This document shows, one piece after another, positions 21,135-33,470 of a DNA stretch of 64,000 nt. The position numbers were made by a program, and so were the translations under genes. Origin of the DNA: Epiperipatus broadwayi (Eukaryota; Onychophora; Udeonychophora; Euonychophora; Peripatidae); assembly GCA_028023455.1 (NCBI GenBank), contig JAQFVV010000254.1, positions 62,001 to 126,000 of the forward strand, given 5' to 3'. The notes under the pieces were generated by a model. The model made no database searches. It worked only from the letters and a program-made list of their open reading frames with translations, and had not been told where the DNA came from. The stretch's first letter is position 1; each line of letters starts with the position of its first letter.

Positions 21135-23845
21135 CTAGGCTTTTGTTGATTCATAGTGACACCTTTAGATTTTGTTTTGAACGAATATATCAATATTTAA
21201 TTTAGTTTTGATTTTTACCATCAAATGAAAAATAAACTGGCAAAATAGTTCTGAAGATAGTAGAAAAAGAGTAATTTAAAGTCAAAGCACAGTAGTGCCA
21301 TCACAGAATTCCATGAAGCACTGGTTATCATTATCAATTATGTATTTACATATATGATATTAGAAGATTTTAATTTATTTTATAGAAATACCACTTCTCC
21401 CTTAGATGGATGGCTTTTTTATTTAAAAAAATGAAATAAAATGTTTTGATTTTGAAAAAAAAAAAAAATTGTTAGCAATAATAATTAGGTAACTACGATT
21501 ATGTGTCATTTTAATTAAAATTTTACATACAATAGTTTAAAAGTAGAAATAAATTTCTTATTTTAAAACTTATATACAAAAAATTTACAATTTATAAATA
21601 AATTTGAAATTAATAACTTTTTAATATTTAAATTCTTTATTTTAATTTTATGATAATAATTATATTTTCTCACTTTTTATGGTACTTTACAGATCATACA
21701 TTTTATATTTATGTAATCTAATGGTATTGTGAAAATTGGAACTTCAAATAAATGCATAAAAACTCATTATGGTTTATGTGGGAAGTCAAAAAGTTAAACT
21801 AAAAGTTTAAGAGTTATCGTTTATATATGCAAAAACTGGAATATCACAATATTTTTCACAAGTAAATTATTTTTTATAAAAATGTATATCCAAAGTTTTA
21901 GATTTATACTCAAAAATCTTTGTGCTTTTTAATTGCTTTTATAATCCTAATTTTATTGATTATTTTTTTACAAAATGGATGCATATTGATGTTTCCTGCC
22001 TGCAAGTATCCTTACACATCAAGGCAATAGGGTATTGCAACCAAGCAACAAACACTTACTCATCATCAGTAATAATTGACATTATTTGTTATCGCAGCAT
22101 CATTTATTCTAACATTTTTTGAGAAATTTTATAAAATTTAATAAGCTTTGATATTTATAACCACTTTTATAATTTTTATTTTTTTCTAATTATCTATATA
22201 AAACTAGAAATATTTGATTATGCACTTTAAAGATTTGTCAAATTTTATAATAAAGCTATAAACATCAGATTCTTTTAAATTTTGTGAATATGCTTTAAAA
22301 AGAGCTGCAAATTTCATTTTAAGTAATTATTAAAAAAAAAACAATTTTACTTTAAACAAAATATATTCGGATTAAGATTAATAAAATAAACCATATATAA
22401 CTAATTCAACTCACCCATTAGACATGGAAGCTGTTTATGACAAATTAATTTTGCAGATCCAATACTAATGGAGTGCCAGTTCCTCCTTACTTAGATAATA
22501 ATTATGATTTTATTACTCACGCATTTCTAAAAGAAAAGTTAGTTATAAATAAATGAAAATAACATAATCCCTTTCCACTTTAACATTTTCTGCTGAAAAA
22601 TCACACACCTATATATATATATATAGGAAAATATTTGTTCTTAAAATATAAACTGATTAAAGTGTTTCTAAATATATGCTGTAATTAGCATTAAAATACT
22701 TTCAGAAAAAGAATAGAAGCGACTTCTTTGTAAATTATCAGACTAATTAATTAAAAATAATTACGATTAGTTAATCTATATGCATATAATTTGATTGATG
22801 GCAGTTCTGGTTAAGAAATATTCTAATTGCTCTATTTATAAATAACCTGTCTGAAAGGAGTGCAAATTGTTTTTAGAAAAGGAACAATTATATTTATTAC
22901 ATTGTAAAAATTAATGTAATGATTAATTTAAAATAACTATAAAATAGAAGAAATATATAACAATATAGCTTATTAGAGAAAGGTTGCATTCTTGTAGATG
23001 TGTATATATCACCATTATAACCATTTTGAGCATGATTATCAATCAACTTTAGAATAAAGTTGATTTCGAATTTAACTTACTTTAGTTTTTTCTTTCTGCA
23101 TCAATCTAGCAGACTTTCATTGAACTATTCCTCATGTGCTCTTTTTCTAGGTCGTTAACAATTTCTTGCGATTCATAATGTTGTATATTACTATCTCTTT
23201 TATGTAACTCAATACCAACGATTGTTTTCTCTTTTCTGGGTAATGGCAATATCCTCATAAAGGTTCTGGACATTTATATCAATAAGGTATCCTATATATT
23301 TTAAATTTAATATTTATTTATGCTTTAGCTTGCTTTTGATGTGGAACATTTATGTGAATATATTATCACTTTTAGTATCATGTCTATTTTTATTGTATAA
23401 TCAGATACTTATGTGAGCAATTGACATTTGTTTATCAAGATGATAGGCTGAGCAAAACCAGTAAGTTATTAACCAATCAGACTAAGAATGTTTTATGTTT
23501 CCAAATAATATACAATTTATATCAGCAAATCACAACACTCTTCTATAGAAAATGACTTAAAACATATAAATGCTATTCAGCATAAAAACACACCAATCCC
23601 TTACACTACACAATTATATGTTAGGTACTATCTGAAACATAGTTGTACACTATAATTATTCTAAATATAATTGAGTGTTATAAGAGAATGGTTGGTTTTT
23701 ATATTGAAAACTATTTATCAGTTTTAAATTGTGCCTGCAAAAAAGCTAAACATTCTCATTCATAATTCCACATACAAAGACATATATACTGTGAAATATT
23801 GATCTCATTTTATAGTTAAAGATCTACATACATAAACTGCACTTA
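21135..23845. other. AT-rich DNA, no recognisable gene
   Basis: A long stretch without recognised coding sequence. A short (TA)n lies near 22612-22624. The 66-codon frame at 21922 matches nothing I know. Confidence 0.5.
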
Positions 23846-23849
23846 TAAG

Positions 23850-24005
23850 ATCTAGAAAAATACCACATGTGAGAAGGATGGATGAAATAAAAAAGTATTC
23901 TGGGATGATATGAAATTGAAAGACTAGAGATTGAAGAAAATGGATAGATCATGGAAAGACTTCTATTCTGTATTGAATCAATAATGTCTGAAAATGATGA
24001 TTATG
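23850..24005 (+). pseudogene. Diverged RTE C-terminal fragment
   Basis: Shares ACCACATGTGAGAAGGATGG-type words, in the same order, with the tail of the RTE copies near 39077 and 49224. It ends with the terminal ATTGAATCAATAATG...GATGAT word. Heavily substituted. Confidence 0.65.
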
Positions 24006-25270
24006 AAGTCGCACTTCTTAAGTATTTTTTTTCTCAATATGCTCAAGAAAAATAAGTGAGTTGCTCGTAAGTTTTGAGTTTTGAAGGCATTATGATGGTA
24101 CTGCTATCATTTTGTATTTTCTGTGCTGTTTTGATGTTATCTTTAGCATTAGTTTAACGATATGCTTTTTTACATAGAAATGATACTTTTTTGTAGCAAT
24201 TAATTGTAAAAATCCTTATTGGCAAATTAAGTAGAATTTCAAACTTTTGATTGGTCACTTATAAAATCAGCAGTAAAACTATATTTGATTTAATTTAGTT
24301 TCTAAAATGTAAATTAATCATATATCAGATTATGAAAGTATACAAAAGTTTTTTTTAGAAAAATAAATTTCTATTTGTAATTGATAAAAATAATCTATAG
24401 CAGTCAACATAAAAAATATTTTTATTATCCAATTATAAATTGTAGCTGTATATTATTGATTGCTTTGTCAATTTGTTTTCTTGTAAAAGTAAATATTTTC
24501 TACTAAAATTTGAACTATTCTTCTAAAAACTTTCATAAATATTTCATGAAAAAAAAATGTAAAAAGAGAATAGAAAATATATGTTTTCATTTTCAAAATT
24601 AAAACAAATAAATAGAACTGTCAAAATCATTGAAAGACACTCTCCTGCTGAGAGAACAAAAAACTATTAATTAACGACTTTGAAGGTAGTTACTTGCATT
24701 ATTTTAATAACATTAAATTTAAATATTATTGATTTATTTGTTCTAAAAGTATCTGAAAATGGCAGCATTATTTAGTATTGTTTTTCCTATAAAATGAATG
24801 GAAAATCAGAAAAACATTAAAAATATCTATTACAGAGAGACTTAAAGCTGTGAATGCCATGACATGGTCCATGCTGTCAAACTGTTAAAAAAATCTGAAG
24901 ATATCACTATTTTATAGACCTTATACATATATCATTAGAAATTTGAATTTTAAAGCAAGCTGACAATGCCCAATTTGTTATGAGCTGACAATGCCTGATT
25001 GATTCCTGATTGGTTATATTATAATACAAAACAACTAACAGCATCTCTGATTGATAGGTTGTTTGGCTCCAGATATTTCAGAGTGAGCTTTATTGTTTCA
25101 GTATTTTCAAAAGAAAAATTGTATTTTTTAGTAGTTTATTAAATATTTAAGCTTTCTTATGCAACATATTTGTAAAGTATTTATTTTTAAGCATAAAACT
25201 GTCTGGTTATAAGTTCACTTTATTTGAAGTAGTTGCTTTTAAAAAGACAAGTTGTAAAAACATAATTGTT
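24006..25270. other. AT-rich DNA, no recognisable gene
   Basis: Nothing recognised. Confidence 0.5.
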
Positions 25271-25275
25271 ACTTT

Positions 25276-25430
25276 TTATAAATCTCCACATATACACTCT
25301 AATGCAAATTTTTTATATAATTTTCTAACAGTTTCAACTGTCCTGCAGTTTTTATCAGAGCTACAACTGTTAGAAAATTATAGGAATTATATAAAAAAAT
25401 TTGCATTAGAGTGAATATATGGAGATTTAT
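25276..25430. repeat. Foldback repeat family P
   Basis: Inverted arms: ATAAATCTCCACATAT at the left and its reverse complement at the right. ACTCTAATGCAAATTTTTTA faces TAAAAAAATTTGCATTAGAGT. The centre carries CAACTGTCCTGCAGTTTTTATCAG. On the minus strand this reads CTGATAA, a hairpin AACTG-CAGGA-CAGTT, then GAAAC. Related copies lie at 34991-35390 and 51603-51810. Confidence 0.85.
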
Positions 25431-26500
25431 AAAACTAAGTATAAAGGAATGCAAAAAAAGTAAAGGAGAAGATAATAGAATAAAAGCATAATTATAATAA
25501 AACAGAAGTTGTTTTTACTGACTAATAATAATTGCTTTCATAAATACCAGTGAAGAATTTTTTGTGAAATTTTAATAATACTAAGTTTAATTAAGACATA
25601 TTTTTATTCTTTTATGATGTCTAAACTAAAGTTTATTTCCATTTTTAAAATGGAAGTTAAACAATTAATATTGTGTTCAATAAGTTTTATGAATAGACAA
25701 TATTACAATCCAATAGGAAAAGAGCATATGTCATTAAAATTGTCACCAAAGTCTCTCAAATAAGAGTGTGAGAAGTTTGATTGTAAATGAGCTAAGCAAA
25801 TCATATGTTTCTAAATTTTGGTATAATCAATCTGTTTAATTTATATATTTTATAAATTAATAAGTTAATTTAATTTCTTTTAAGAAATTTTGTGTTTTCT
25901 ATTTTATAATTAGATTATGTATATATAAAATAAGAACATGTTGTTCTCTGTTTTGGGTTAAACTAATTTACAGATTAAAGTATTTAAAGTAAACAGGAGT
26001 AAATCCTACAAGAATGTAAAAACTTTTTATCATAAAACAATTTTCAAAATCAATCAAATGAAATTAAAAAAATAGTACTTTACAAATTGTGACAGATGGT
26101 TGGTAAATCTACAGAGAATTGTAATAAATGCAGAAATCAACAGACATAATAAGATATATTATAACAGAAACCAGTTGCAAATTGATAGAACAAAAAGAAA
26201 AATACCTCTGTGTCAATTATTTACCTGCTTGCAAAACTCAAGTCATTCTAACTCCTATAACATTAGTAAGTTAGTAGCATGATTAAACAGTGTATGTTGA
26301 AGGCTGGTTACCTTATAAGTAAGAAAAACCTAATAAGCTATATAAGTAAATAACCACCTGTTAAAACTAATCATGGAGATCTTAATCATATAATTGAAGA
26401 TATCTTGGAAGATTTTTAGTATTTTAACTAGAAAATCAATATTAAATTTACCTATAAGTAAAGAAATATAAGAAATGTGTATCCTAATAAGGTTATCAAA
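25431..26500. other. AT-rich DNA, no recognisable gene
   Basis: Nothing recognised beyond the outer tail of family P (a GCAAAAAAAGTAAAGGAGAA word near 25451). Confidence 0.5.
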
Positions 26501-26509
26501 AATAATAAC

Positions 26510-27330
26510 TTTTATCATCATCATTATAAACAACTATTATCAATACACTGCAGCATAAAGGTTTCTTCAAGTTTAGCCCAGTTTCTTCAATCTAGCCTCT
26601 CTTCTCCCATCATCCCAGGGCATATTCTGATTTTATCCATCTATCTCACATGTGATTTCTATCTAAATTTTTCACAATCACTTAGAATTCAATTTAAGAT
26701 TATATTTAATATCTCTTATAATCTCTTCTAGCCATATTTCCAGCTCAAATCCACTTTAGAATCTTAATTTTTTCAATGATGTCAGTAATATCTGTTTGTT
26801 CTCTCATTCATGTGTTTCATTTCCAATCATTTCTTGTTATTCCTAACTTACATTGGTCTTCTGTTAAGTGTTCAAGTCTCAGTCCATAAGTAAGAACTGG
26901 TAAAATACTTTATTAAAAACCTTTTCTTTCAAACACATAGGTACCTTTTTTTAAAATCAATATTAAGTTATTTCTAACAAAAGCACTTCATATAAGTTTA
27001 ATTCTTCAATTAATTCCATCCATTATGCTTCAATCTATATTGATAATCTGACCAAGGTACTTGTAGCTGTTAACTTCATCTAATTCACCATTATCAATTT
27101 TTATTTTTTTTCCTTTGAGAAAATCCATTGAACTTTACTTTAGACTTTTTAACATTTATCTTTAGTCCTCTTTTTTACTTTCATCTGATAACTCTTGAAA
27201 CATTTTATGAAGCAAAAATAATCATATTATCTGCAAAATCTAAATGACCTAAATAATCTCTATTCATTTTTATTCTCTTAGTTTTCTATTTTAATCTACA
27301 AAATACTTATTGTATAACTAAAATCCTGCA
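26510..27330 (-). pseudogene. Diverged RTE copy, RT thumb to C-terminus
   Basis: The minus strand keeps recognisable RTE words: HLDFADD-type catalytic text near 27235-27265, AGCTACAAGTACCTTGGTCAG (the SYKYLGQ word) near 27045-27070, and the RPRKRP...MDEIRK tail region near 26640-26660, ending in a trinucleotide-like ATC repeat near 26515-26525. The copy is riddled with stops and indels and has no open frame of consequence. It contains no SINE at the site where the copy at 3365-3880 is interrupted. Confidence 0.75.
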
Positions 27331-27359
27331 AATATCACATTTTAGTAGTGTATGATTTG

Positions 27360-27480
27360 TTATATGTGTGATTTGTTATACTTTATCCTGTATGGTTTAG
27401 GGTAGTTAGTAGAACATCGATTCTGTTACTTGCAGGCTTGGCACTTAAACTTATGAACTTCTGAACAATAAAGCCATATG
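27360..27480 (+). mobile_element. tRNA-derived SINE fragment (family T3)
   Basis: Reads TGTATGGTTTAGGGTAG then ATCGATTCTG, followed by GGCACTTAAACTTATGAACTT and CAATAAAGCCA. The order matches the copies at 51440-51575 and 56936-57060. Confidence 0.5.
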
Positions 27481-28605
27481 AATTTTTTTAAATTATAGTT
27501 TTGATAAAGTATGATATATTTAAAGCTAATTGTATTAAGTAGTGATCATGCTAATAGCTTGACATTCGGCTATAAAAAAGACCAAAATTATGTTTTTGGT
27601 CACTATACACTAGCAAGACCACATTTAAATTAAAGGAGAAACTATTTGGCAAACTGAAAATCAACTTGAACAATAAAACTGAATTTAAAATAGCTCTTGT
27701 TTATAAAAAACATTGTCTATAATTTACTAAATAATATGGCACCATAATAATAAGCTGATTCTCATTGATTACTTATCATGAAATCTAATGAGTAAATATT
27801 TGCTGATAAGGATGACCCTACAATGTTTGTAGAGAATAGTAAATGTCACAATCATAAGTAACAAATAAATAAATCAAAATACAACTTAGAGAAAAAATTG
27901 ACAATATTATTATCAGTGATGTCATGTATGTGAAATTATTGCTTGCTTGAACATATATCCTTGAAGATGATTTGATCAGATTAATGGTTGGGTATATTTC
28001 AATAAAATATCACATGATCTGTCACATGATTGCATTTTACATATTTCTGTTTTACTTTCACCTTGTCTATTCCACTTACTGTAAGTTTTGATAAGTAATG
28101 ATAGATTCATAAAGATAAATAATAGTAGCTGGAAGAAGAGTACATGAGATGCTAAAGGTACAGGTGTATTCTTCCAGGATCCAAAGTCATTCACTGCTAA
28201 AATCCATAAGATTGATAGGGTATTTTGGATAAGATAGCTCTGGATATCATTTGGCATTTATTAGTTACTAAACCTTATAATAGTTGGCATAGACCAGGTG
28301 AAGAAGTATGCTGGGCATATTCGAGAAAGTGCAATTCCACATTTTTCTTTTGTGTATTGATGAATACCAATGATACATATTCATTTTGAAAACTTTAGGT
28401 TGATAGAATATATAAATAATGCTCCTTCCTGCTTTTGTGATAATTACTTTTTTAAATGCTGTTAAAGATACCAGATGTTTAATTATTTTGACGGAAAGAT
28501 TTTATTCCACTTAAAAATAAATGGGAATATTAATTCTTAGTTATTATAAAAAGATTTTGATGTTAAGTAAATAATAATCAGGGACACCATCCCTAATTAT
28601 ATAAT
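27481..28605. other. AT-rich DNA, no recognisable gene
   Basis: Nothing recognised. Confidence 0.5.
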
Positions 28606-28610
28606 GAAAA

Positions 28611-28755
28611 TACAGATTTTCTTTTTTTTTTTTTTCATATGTCATAGCATCGTCCGGGAGGCGAACCCACAACCGTCTGCAACCAACTACTTGCTTGCAA
28701 GGCGGCTGCGATGACCTCTCGGCTAACAACGCTTGACAAGTACAGATTTTCTTTT
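28611..28755 (-). mobile_element. Class II tRNA-related SINE (family L) with 15-bp target duplication
   Basis: TACAGATTTTCTTTT occurs at both 28611-28625 and 28741-28755. The SINE body (28626-28740) lies on the minus strand, with an A tail (T run from about 28621) overlapping the duplication, a box B-like GTGGGTTCGCCTCCC and an A-box-like TTAGCCGAGAGGTC. The identical flanks and clean promoter boxes suggest this is one of the younger insertions in the window. Confidence 0.9.
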
Positions 28756-29610
28756 GACTCAATGCATGAAATGATGCATTAAGTTTAAAACAAGAAAAAT
28801 ATCAACGTCTTATCTGATAAGTCAGTCATTCAAAGATTATATTGTTTGTTTGGATAGGTAAATTCATATATTGAAAAAATTCAATTATCTTTAAGAGAAT
28901 TGATTTATTTCATAACGAAAAATAGTAGAATTAACATATATTAAAAGGAATTTAATTAAAAATAATAATATAAAAAATATCACTATTTTTTTTTCTGTAA
29001 CTAGAGGATATGTTTTGATCCCATCCTATAACGGATGATATATGTTTTTTGATTGGATGAGAGTGAAGGCTTAGACAGCTTAATAAAGATGATCAGGGTT
29101 CGTCAATCTCCTCTGACAAAATAATAATAATTTATTTTATATCAGGCTCATTTCATTTATGTCTCTACTTTCATTTATTGTCATGGCGATTATATTAATG
29201 TGAATTTAAAAAAATAGATCGTCATAACATACACACACATACCCAAATTAATGTGAATATAGATAGAATGACAACAAATTTAAAATGTCTTATAAATTAT
29301 TACCGTTTGCTTGATAAGTAGTTAATAGTTATATGGAAATATTTCTTATATATTAATAAAGTATATTAACACATGTTGAGTAAAAAAAGTAATAGACATA
29401 TAAAGAAAATATGTACCCAAAGTAGAATCAAAATTATAAAATATTATTAAATAGTCTGATTACAGCATTGACACTTGTTGATAGTATTAAATGAATTATA
29501 ATTACTCAAGTAATAAAGTTTGCTAAAACAAAGCAATAAATGTTTATTTTATAGATTCAATTTACTTCTGACTAGTTAATGATTATATAAATAAATAAAG
29601 GGAGTTGAAT
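28756..29610. other. AT-rich DNA, no recognisable gene
   Basis: Nothing recognised. Confidence 0.5.
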
Positions 29611-29614
29611 CAGT

Positions 29615-29712
29615 CTCCTTTTCATCTCAAACAACTGACACACATGATCACATATATGTGAAAAAGATAGATTGTTCCCAATAGACATATTTATATATGT
29701 ATGTGATCATGT
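29615..29712 (-). mobile_element. Hammerhead-family repeat fragment (subfamily A)
   Basis: The minus strand has the body part of the family (GATCATGTGTGTCAGTTGT and CTTTTTCACATATATGTG words) without the hammerhead core. TATGTGATCATGTGACAG follows on the plus strand, so it may be part of another small foldback. Confidence 0.5.
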
Positions 29713-29955
29713 GACAGTTTTTTTTTTTTCCAAAATATTTATTAAACAAGTACAATGTTTACAGTGACAATTATGTATACATGGTAAATTAAAAGGAAAG
29801 CTAGAATTACAAACATAAGAACGAATTACATGATTATAAATAAATAAAAGATAGTATTATTCTGGGCAAGAGGTAAACCCGAATACCTGGTTTACTGTTA
29901 ACACACAAGTAGACCAATTAAGCTCACCAACTCACCTAGACAAATTGCCTCACAC
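29713..29955 (-). mobile_element. Possible SINE or retrocopy with A tail
   Basis: A T run at 29712-29724 could be the A tail of a minus-strand insertion. About 220 bases inwards the minus strand shows GGTGAGCTTAATTGGTCTAC and CGGGTTTACC, loosely tRNA-like. No target duplication seen. Confidence 0.3.
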
Positions 29956-30474
29956 TACGGAGTGGAGGATAAATGTAGACTAAAAATCCTAAGTTCAAAT
30001 TCCTTTATTTACCTATATAAAATATTTAGTATACTAAAAGAATAGGCTAATTAATAAATATATTTAGAAAAAGTGCTATCAAACTAAGAACAATTGTTAT
30101 AGCATATATATAAGAATTATATAAGAATTCGCACTTTGCCGTTTCTAACCAACATTATTTAAATAATATTAATATCTGGGTTTAATTCAGCAAGAAGACA
30201 CTTGAATTTTTTTTTTGCCACTGGTGTTTAGCTTGATGAAATATTTTTAGGGTCAATTTTGTTTTATAATAAAAGTTTTAATGAAGATTGTGTAAAACAA
30301 TGCATTTTAGCTGATGAATAGCATCTTTAAGATCAGGCCTTTTCCAATGAATGGTTCAGAATGTGATCATAATTATGCACCTAAAACCAGATCTTTTCAC
30401 AGATGTGTGTACAGAACTGCTAATGGCTATATCAAATGTTTAACTAAATTAGCTCTCTCTAATGAATAGTATTT

Positions 30475-30780
30475 TTGTAGTATAATTTCCAGTACTCAAT
30501 CTCAAGCAAGATAAGGATTGGTTTCTATTCACTTTTAAAACCTTGTGGAGGGATATAATCATAAACATAGGAACAAAAATAAGTAAAAAAGATCTATATT
30601 CCCCAAGATGCACATTTTGTGCTGAACCAGCATTCACTCATTGGTCCAGATCACAATCTCTTCACAAGGTGTTAAAAACATATAGAAAACAGTCCCTACC
30701 TTGTGCGAAAGTGGTGTAGTAGAACATACACTACAAAAATATTATTCATTATTGGGTAATCATTATTTTAATGAATGATA
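30475..30780. mobile_element. Hammerhead-family foldback (subfamily B)
   Basis: The left arm (minus) includes CCTTGTGGAGGGATATAATC and a hammerhead-like centre at 30603-30644. The right arm (plus) has ACAAGGTGTTAAAAACATAT and ACAGTCCCTACCTTGTG, the subfamily B tail also seen at 40310-40345 and 49560-49610. Only one arm keeps the hammerhead. Confidence 0.75.
30603..30644 (-). ncRNA. Decayed hammerhead ribozyme motif
   Basis: Minus strand order: CCAA, TGAGTGA (core lost), ATGCT-GGTTC-AGCAC, AAAA, TGTGCA, TC, TTGG. Helix positions and spacing are kept while the catalytic core is destroyed. Confidence 0.5.
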
Positions 30781-32084
30781 AATAAAAATTATTAATATAG
30801 CTCTATATACTCCCCTCCCTCTTTTCAAATAAATTATGCAGAGCTTTTATATATTCACTTATGAACTCAAAAATCTTGTTTATCAAAACAAGAAAAAGAA
30901 AGAACATAACTCTATTTTTTCTTTACATTTTAATAGCAATTATATTGCGCTTCAAACGCTCGTAGGTGAAGTTAGAAAAATCGTAGTTAAATATGAGGCT
31001 TAGTGCTTTCGAGGTCTTTTAATCTCATATTCATAGCCCAATAATTAGAAACGTTATTTTTGGCTACTTTAAAACTTAATAATAGTAATAATCCTCTCTG
31101 GGAGTCTAAAAAGTGTACAATGAAGCAAGATGGGGAAACATGTATATGTCAAAAGATTTTACATCAATAGGGCATATATATATATATATATATATAATGT
31201 CAGAACAAAGATTGAAATAAAAAAAATACTGATGCAAACATTCTATCATGATAACAAGATCACCAAATCATGATGCTCTTTCTTTAAAGGTTTATCCATA
31301 ATAAACAAATATTTGAAAATGAATTTATTCTCTTCTCATTACCTTATGTTAAAACCATATTTAGTACATAGATTTAAAAAATCACCTATCAGCATTTACT
31401 ATCTCGAAAGGATCGAAATATTCATGCCTGATAATTTTATTACATTCAATCTACTGCATTGAATTATACCAACAACTATTTACTTTAATAAAGTATTCAA
31501 TCTCAGTTTAGATTATTCCTACGAATTCTCTCTAGCTAAAAAAGAAAGTTGTTACAATCAAAGAATGGTCCTCATTCAAATGGTTAAAGCAACAGGTTTT
31601 CCATATATTGCTAATAAACTTAGAAGAACAAATGAAAAAGGTAGCAAAAAGGTATTCACACTCAATGTAATAGTAATGATAGATGCAATAAAAATATCTA
31701 CAACTGACGTTTCATTTTGAAAATAAAAATATAATAGACTCAAGAATTTGAATAAAAAATAAAGCAAATATTTTTGCAATGATTTAAAAATATCTTACAA
31801 AATAAAAGGAGCGAAAATATGGATCATAAATAGCTTTATATAAAATATGGTGGAAAGTACCACAGGATAAATAAATAAATAATGATGAATATAAATATCT
31901 GTCAAATTTTGTTAAACTTTTATATAAGAAAAAGACTTTATTTAAATAAGAAAAGAATTATCCATATTATTAAAAAGTATTATTTGAAAAGACAGATGAA
32001 TACGTAATTGCTAAAGCAATAAGATTATAAAAAATATAGCGAAAGAAATATTTTTTGATAATATCATAGACTTAAAACAGTGAA
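30781..32084. other. AT-rich DNA, no recognisable gene
   Basis: A (TA)n tract lies at 31170-31195. No gene recognised. Confidence 0.5.
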
Positions 32085-32310
32085 TAAATGTACGCATTTT
32101 AATGTGAACTTTTTTTTTTTTTTAGGCATAAATGATCAGGTTGAAGGCGTTTTGCTCATTTTGTGAGATAGTCTAATTTATTAGACATGCCAATAATATC
32201 CAGAATAATTGATGGTTAAAAAAGAAAGATATGATCAACAATGATTAAGATGAATTCCATCAACATAGTAGTAAATGCTCCAGAAGACTACATTAATTTG
32301 ATGAACCTCA
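32085..32310 (+). repeat. Dispersed repeat related to 53031-53280
   Basis: GCATAAATGATCAGGTTGA is shared exactly with 53036-53054 and is followed by further diverged similarity (GATCAACAATG/GATTAAGATGAATTCCATCA). Probably a fragment of a non-LTR element's 3' region. Confidence 0.5.
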
Positions 32311-32330
32311 TAAAAATTATGCCAAAAATA

Positions 32331-32376
32331 ATATTCTAAATATAGTTATTGATTTCAATAACTATATTTAGAATAT
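32331..32376. other. Perfect 22-bp hairpin
   Basis: Arms 32331-32352 and 32355-32376 are exact reverse complements, with a 2-base spacer. The stem is entirely AT-rich apart from a few pairs. No surrounding family was recognised. Confidence 0.9.
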
Positions 32377-32714
32377 CAGTGATATTTGCTTTTTGTTACT
32401 TTTATATAATCCATGTCTATATAAAGTGTGAAATACAGAAGTAATTTCTACTTTGAATAAGTGAACCAATGAATATTTAACACTGGAGTAAATTATAAAA
32501 TAGTATAGATAAGATCCATCGAATTAGTATTTTAAAAGCTTTTACAAATACATGTAAAATAATTTTTCTATTTGTCAGACATTTATTTATAATTATAGTT
32601 ATAAAAGATAATAAAGTAAAACAGCATTTTTTATTCTTAAATAATTTTAAGAAATATTTAAACATCACATGATCACTATTTTGTATACTTACACAGGCTG
32701 TTAATAACAGTAGC
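32377..32714. other. AT-rich DNA, no recognisable gene
   Basis: Nothing recognised. Confidence 0.5.
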
Positions 32715-32719
32715 AAACT

Positions 32720-33465
32720 CTACCTACAGTAGTTAGGTTGAAAACATTATTGGGTTTTCATTTTGGATTTCTAGCTTTATAGTTAACCAAATAGGTAAAA
32801 GGTGGCTTCAGGAGGGTTGCATTAGATCCTAAGATCTAGGTGCAGTGATCTCAGATTCAAGATCCTTGCTGATGAAGCTAGAAACTACTCTGGGGATATT
32901 GGATAAATAGACACTAAATAAGGATTTTATGTACAACCCTTTCTACATCCATTGATTATAAAGGCTTGCACTTGGTGGCATTACTGTATGGATTCTTCTA
33001 TTACTATTAACAGCCTGTGTATGCATATGAAATGATGATCATGTGATGTTTTGATGGTTTTATACCTATCCTGTTTATAGGATAATAATGATTGTGGTTT
33101 TTAAAAAAACCAAAGACACCAAAATGTATAGATGCTGAAATGAGTTCAGATCTATATGATTATATAAGTCTGGAAGAGCTTGGGTTGAAAATCCTTCTTG
33201 TGTTTTTATTTTCAACTCCTAGCTTTATAGTTAACCAAATAGGTAAAAAGTGGCTTCTGGAGGGTTGCATTATATCCTTAATATCTAGGTGCAATGCTCT
33301 CAAATCCAAGGCTCCTCATTGATGAAAGCCATACACTAGAAATTCATCTGGGAATATTAGATGACTAGGCACTAGATAGGGATTTTATGAACAAACCTTC
33401 CTATATCCATTGATTACAAAGTCTTGCACATGGTGGCATCGCTATATGGAGAGTTTGCTAATATT
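32720..33465 (+). repeat. Repeat family C, head-to-tail pair
   Basis: Two head-to-tail copies of a roughly 450-bp unit. CTAGCTTTATAGTTAACCAA occurs in both at about 32771 and 33220; GGGTTGCATTA follows each, then CCATTGATTA and GGCATTACTGTATGG/GGCATCGCTATATGG at the unit ends. The linker carries GCCTGTGTATGCATATG...GTGATCATGTGATG. The same order occurs at 39585-40085. No coding frame; the family is unnamed by me. Confidence 0.8.
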
Positions 33466-33470
33466 ATGAA

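Noticed and set aside
32868-32900. CTGATGAAGCTAGAAAC in repeat family C resembling a hammerhead core
   Set aside because: No stem II is possible between the two core strands, and the other family C copies show different, non-complementary sequence there.
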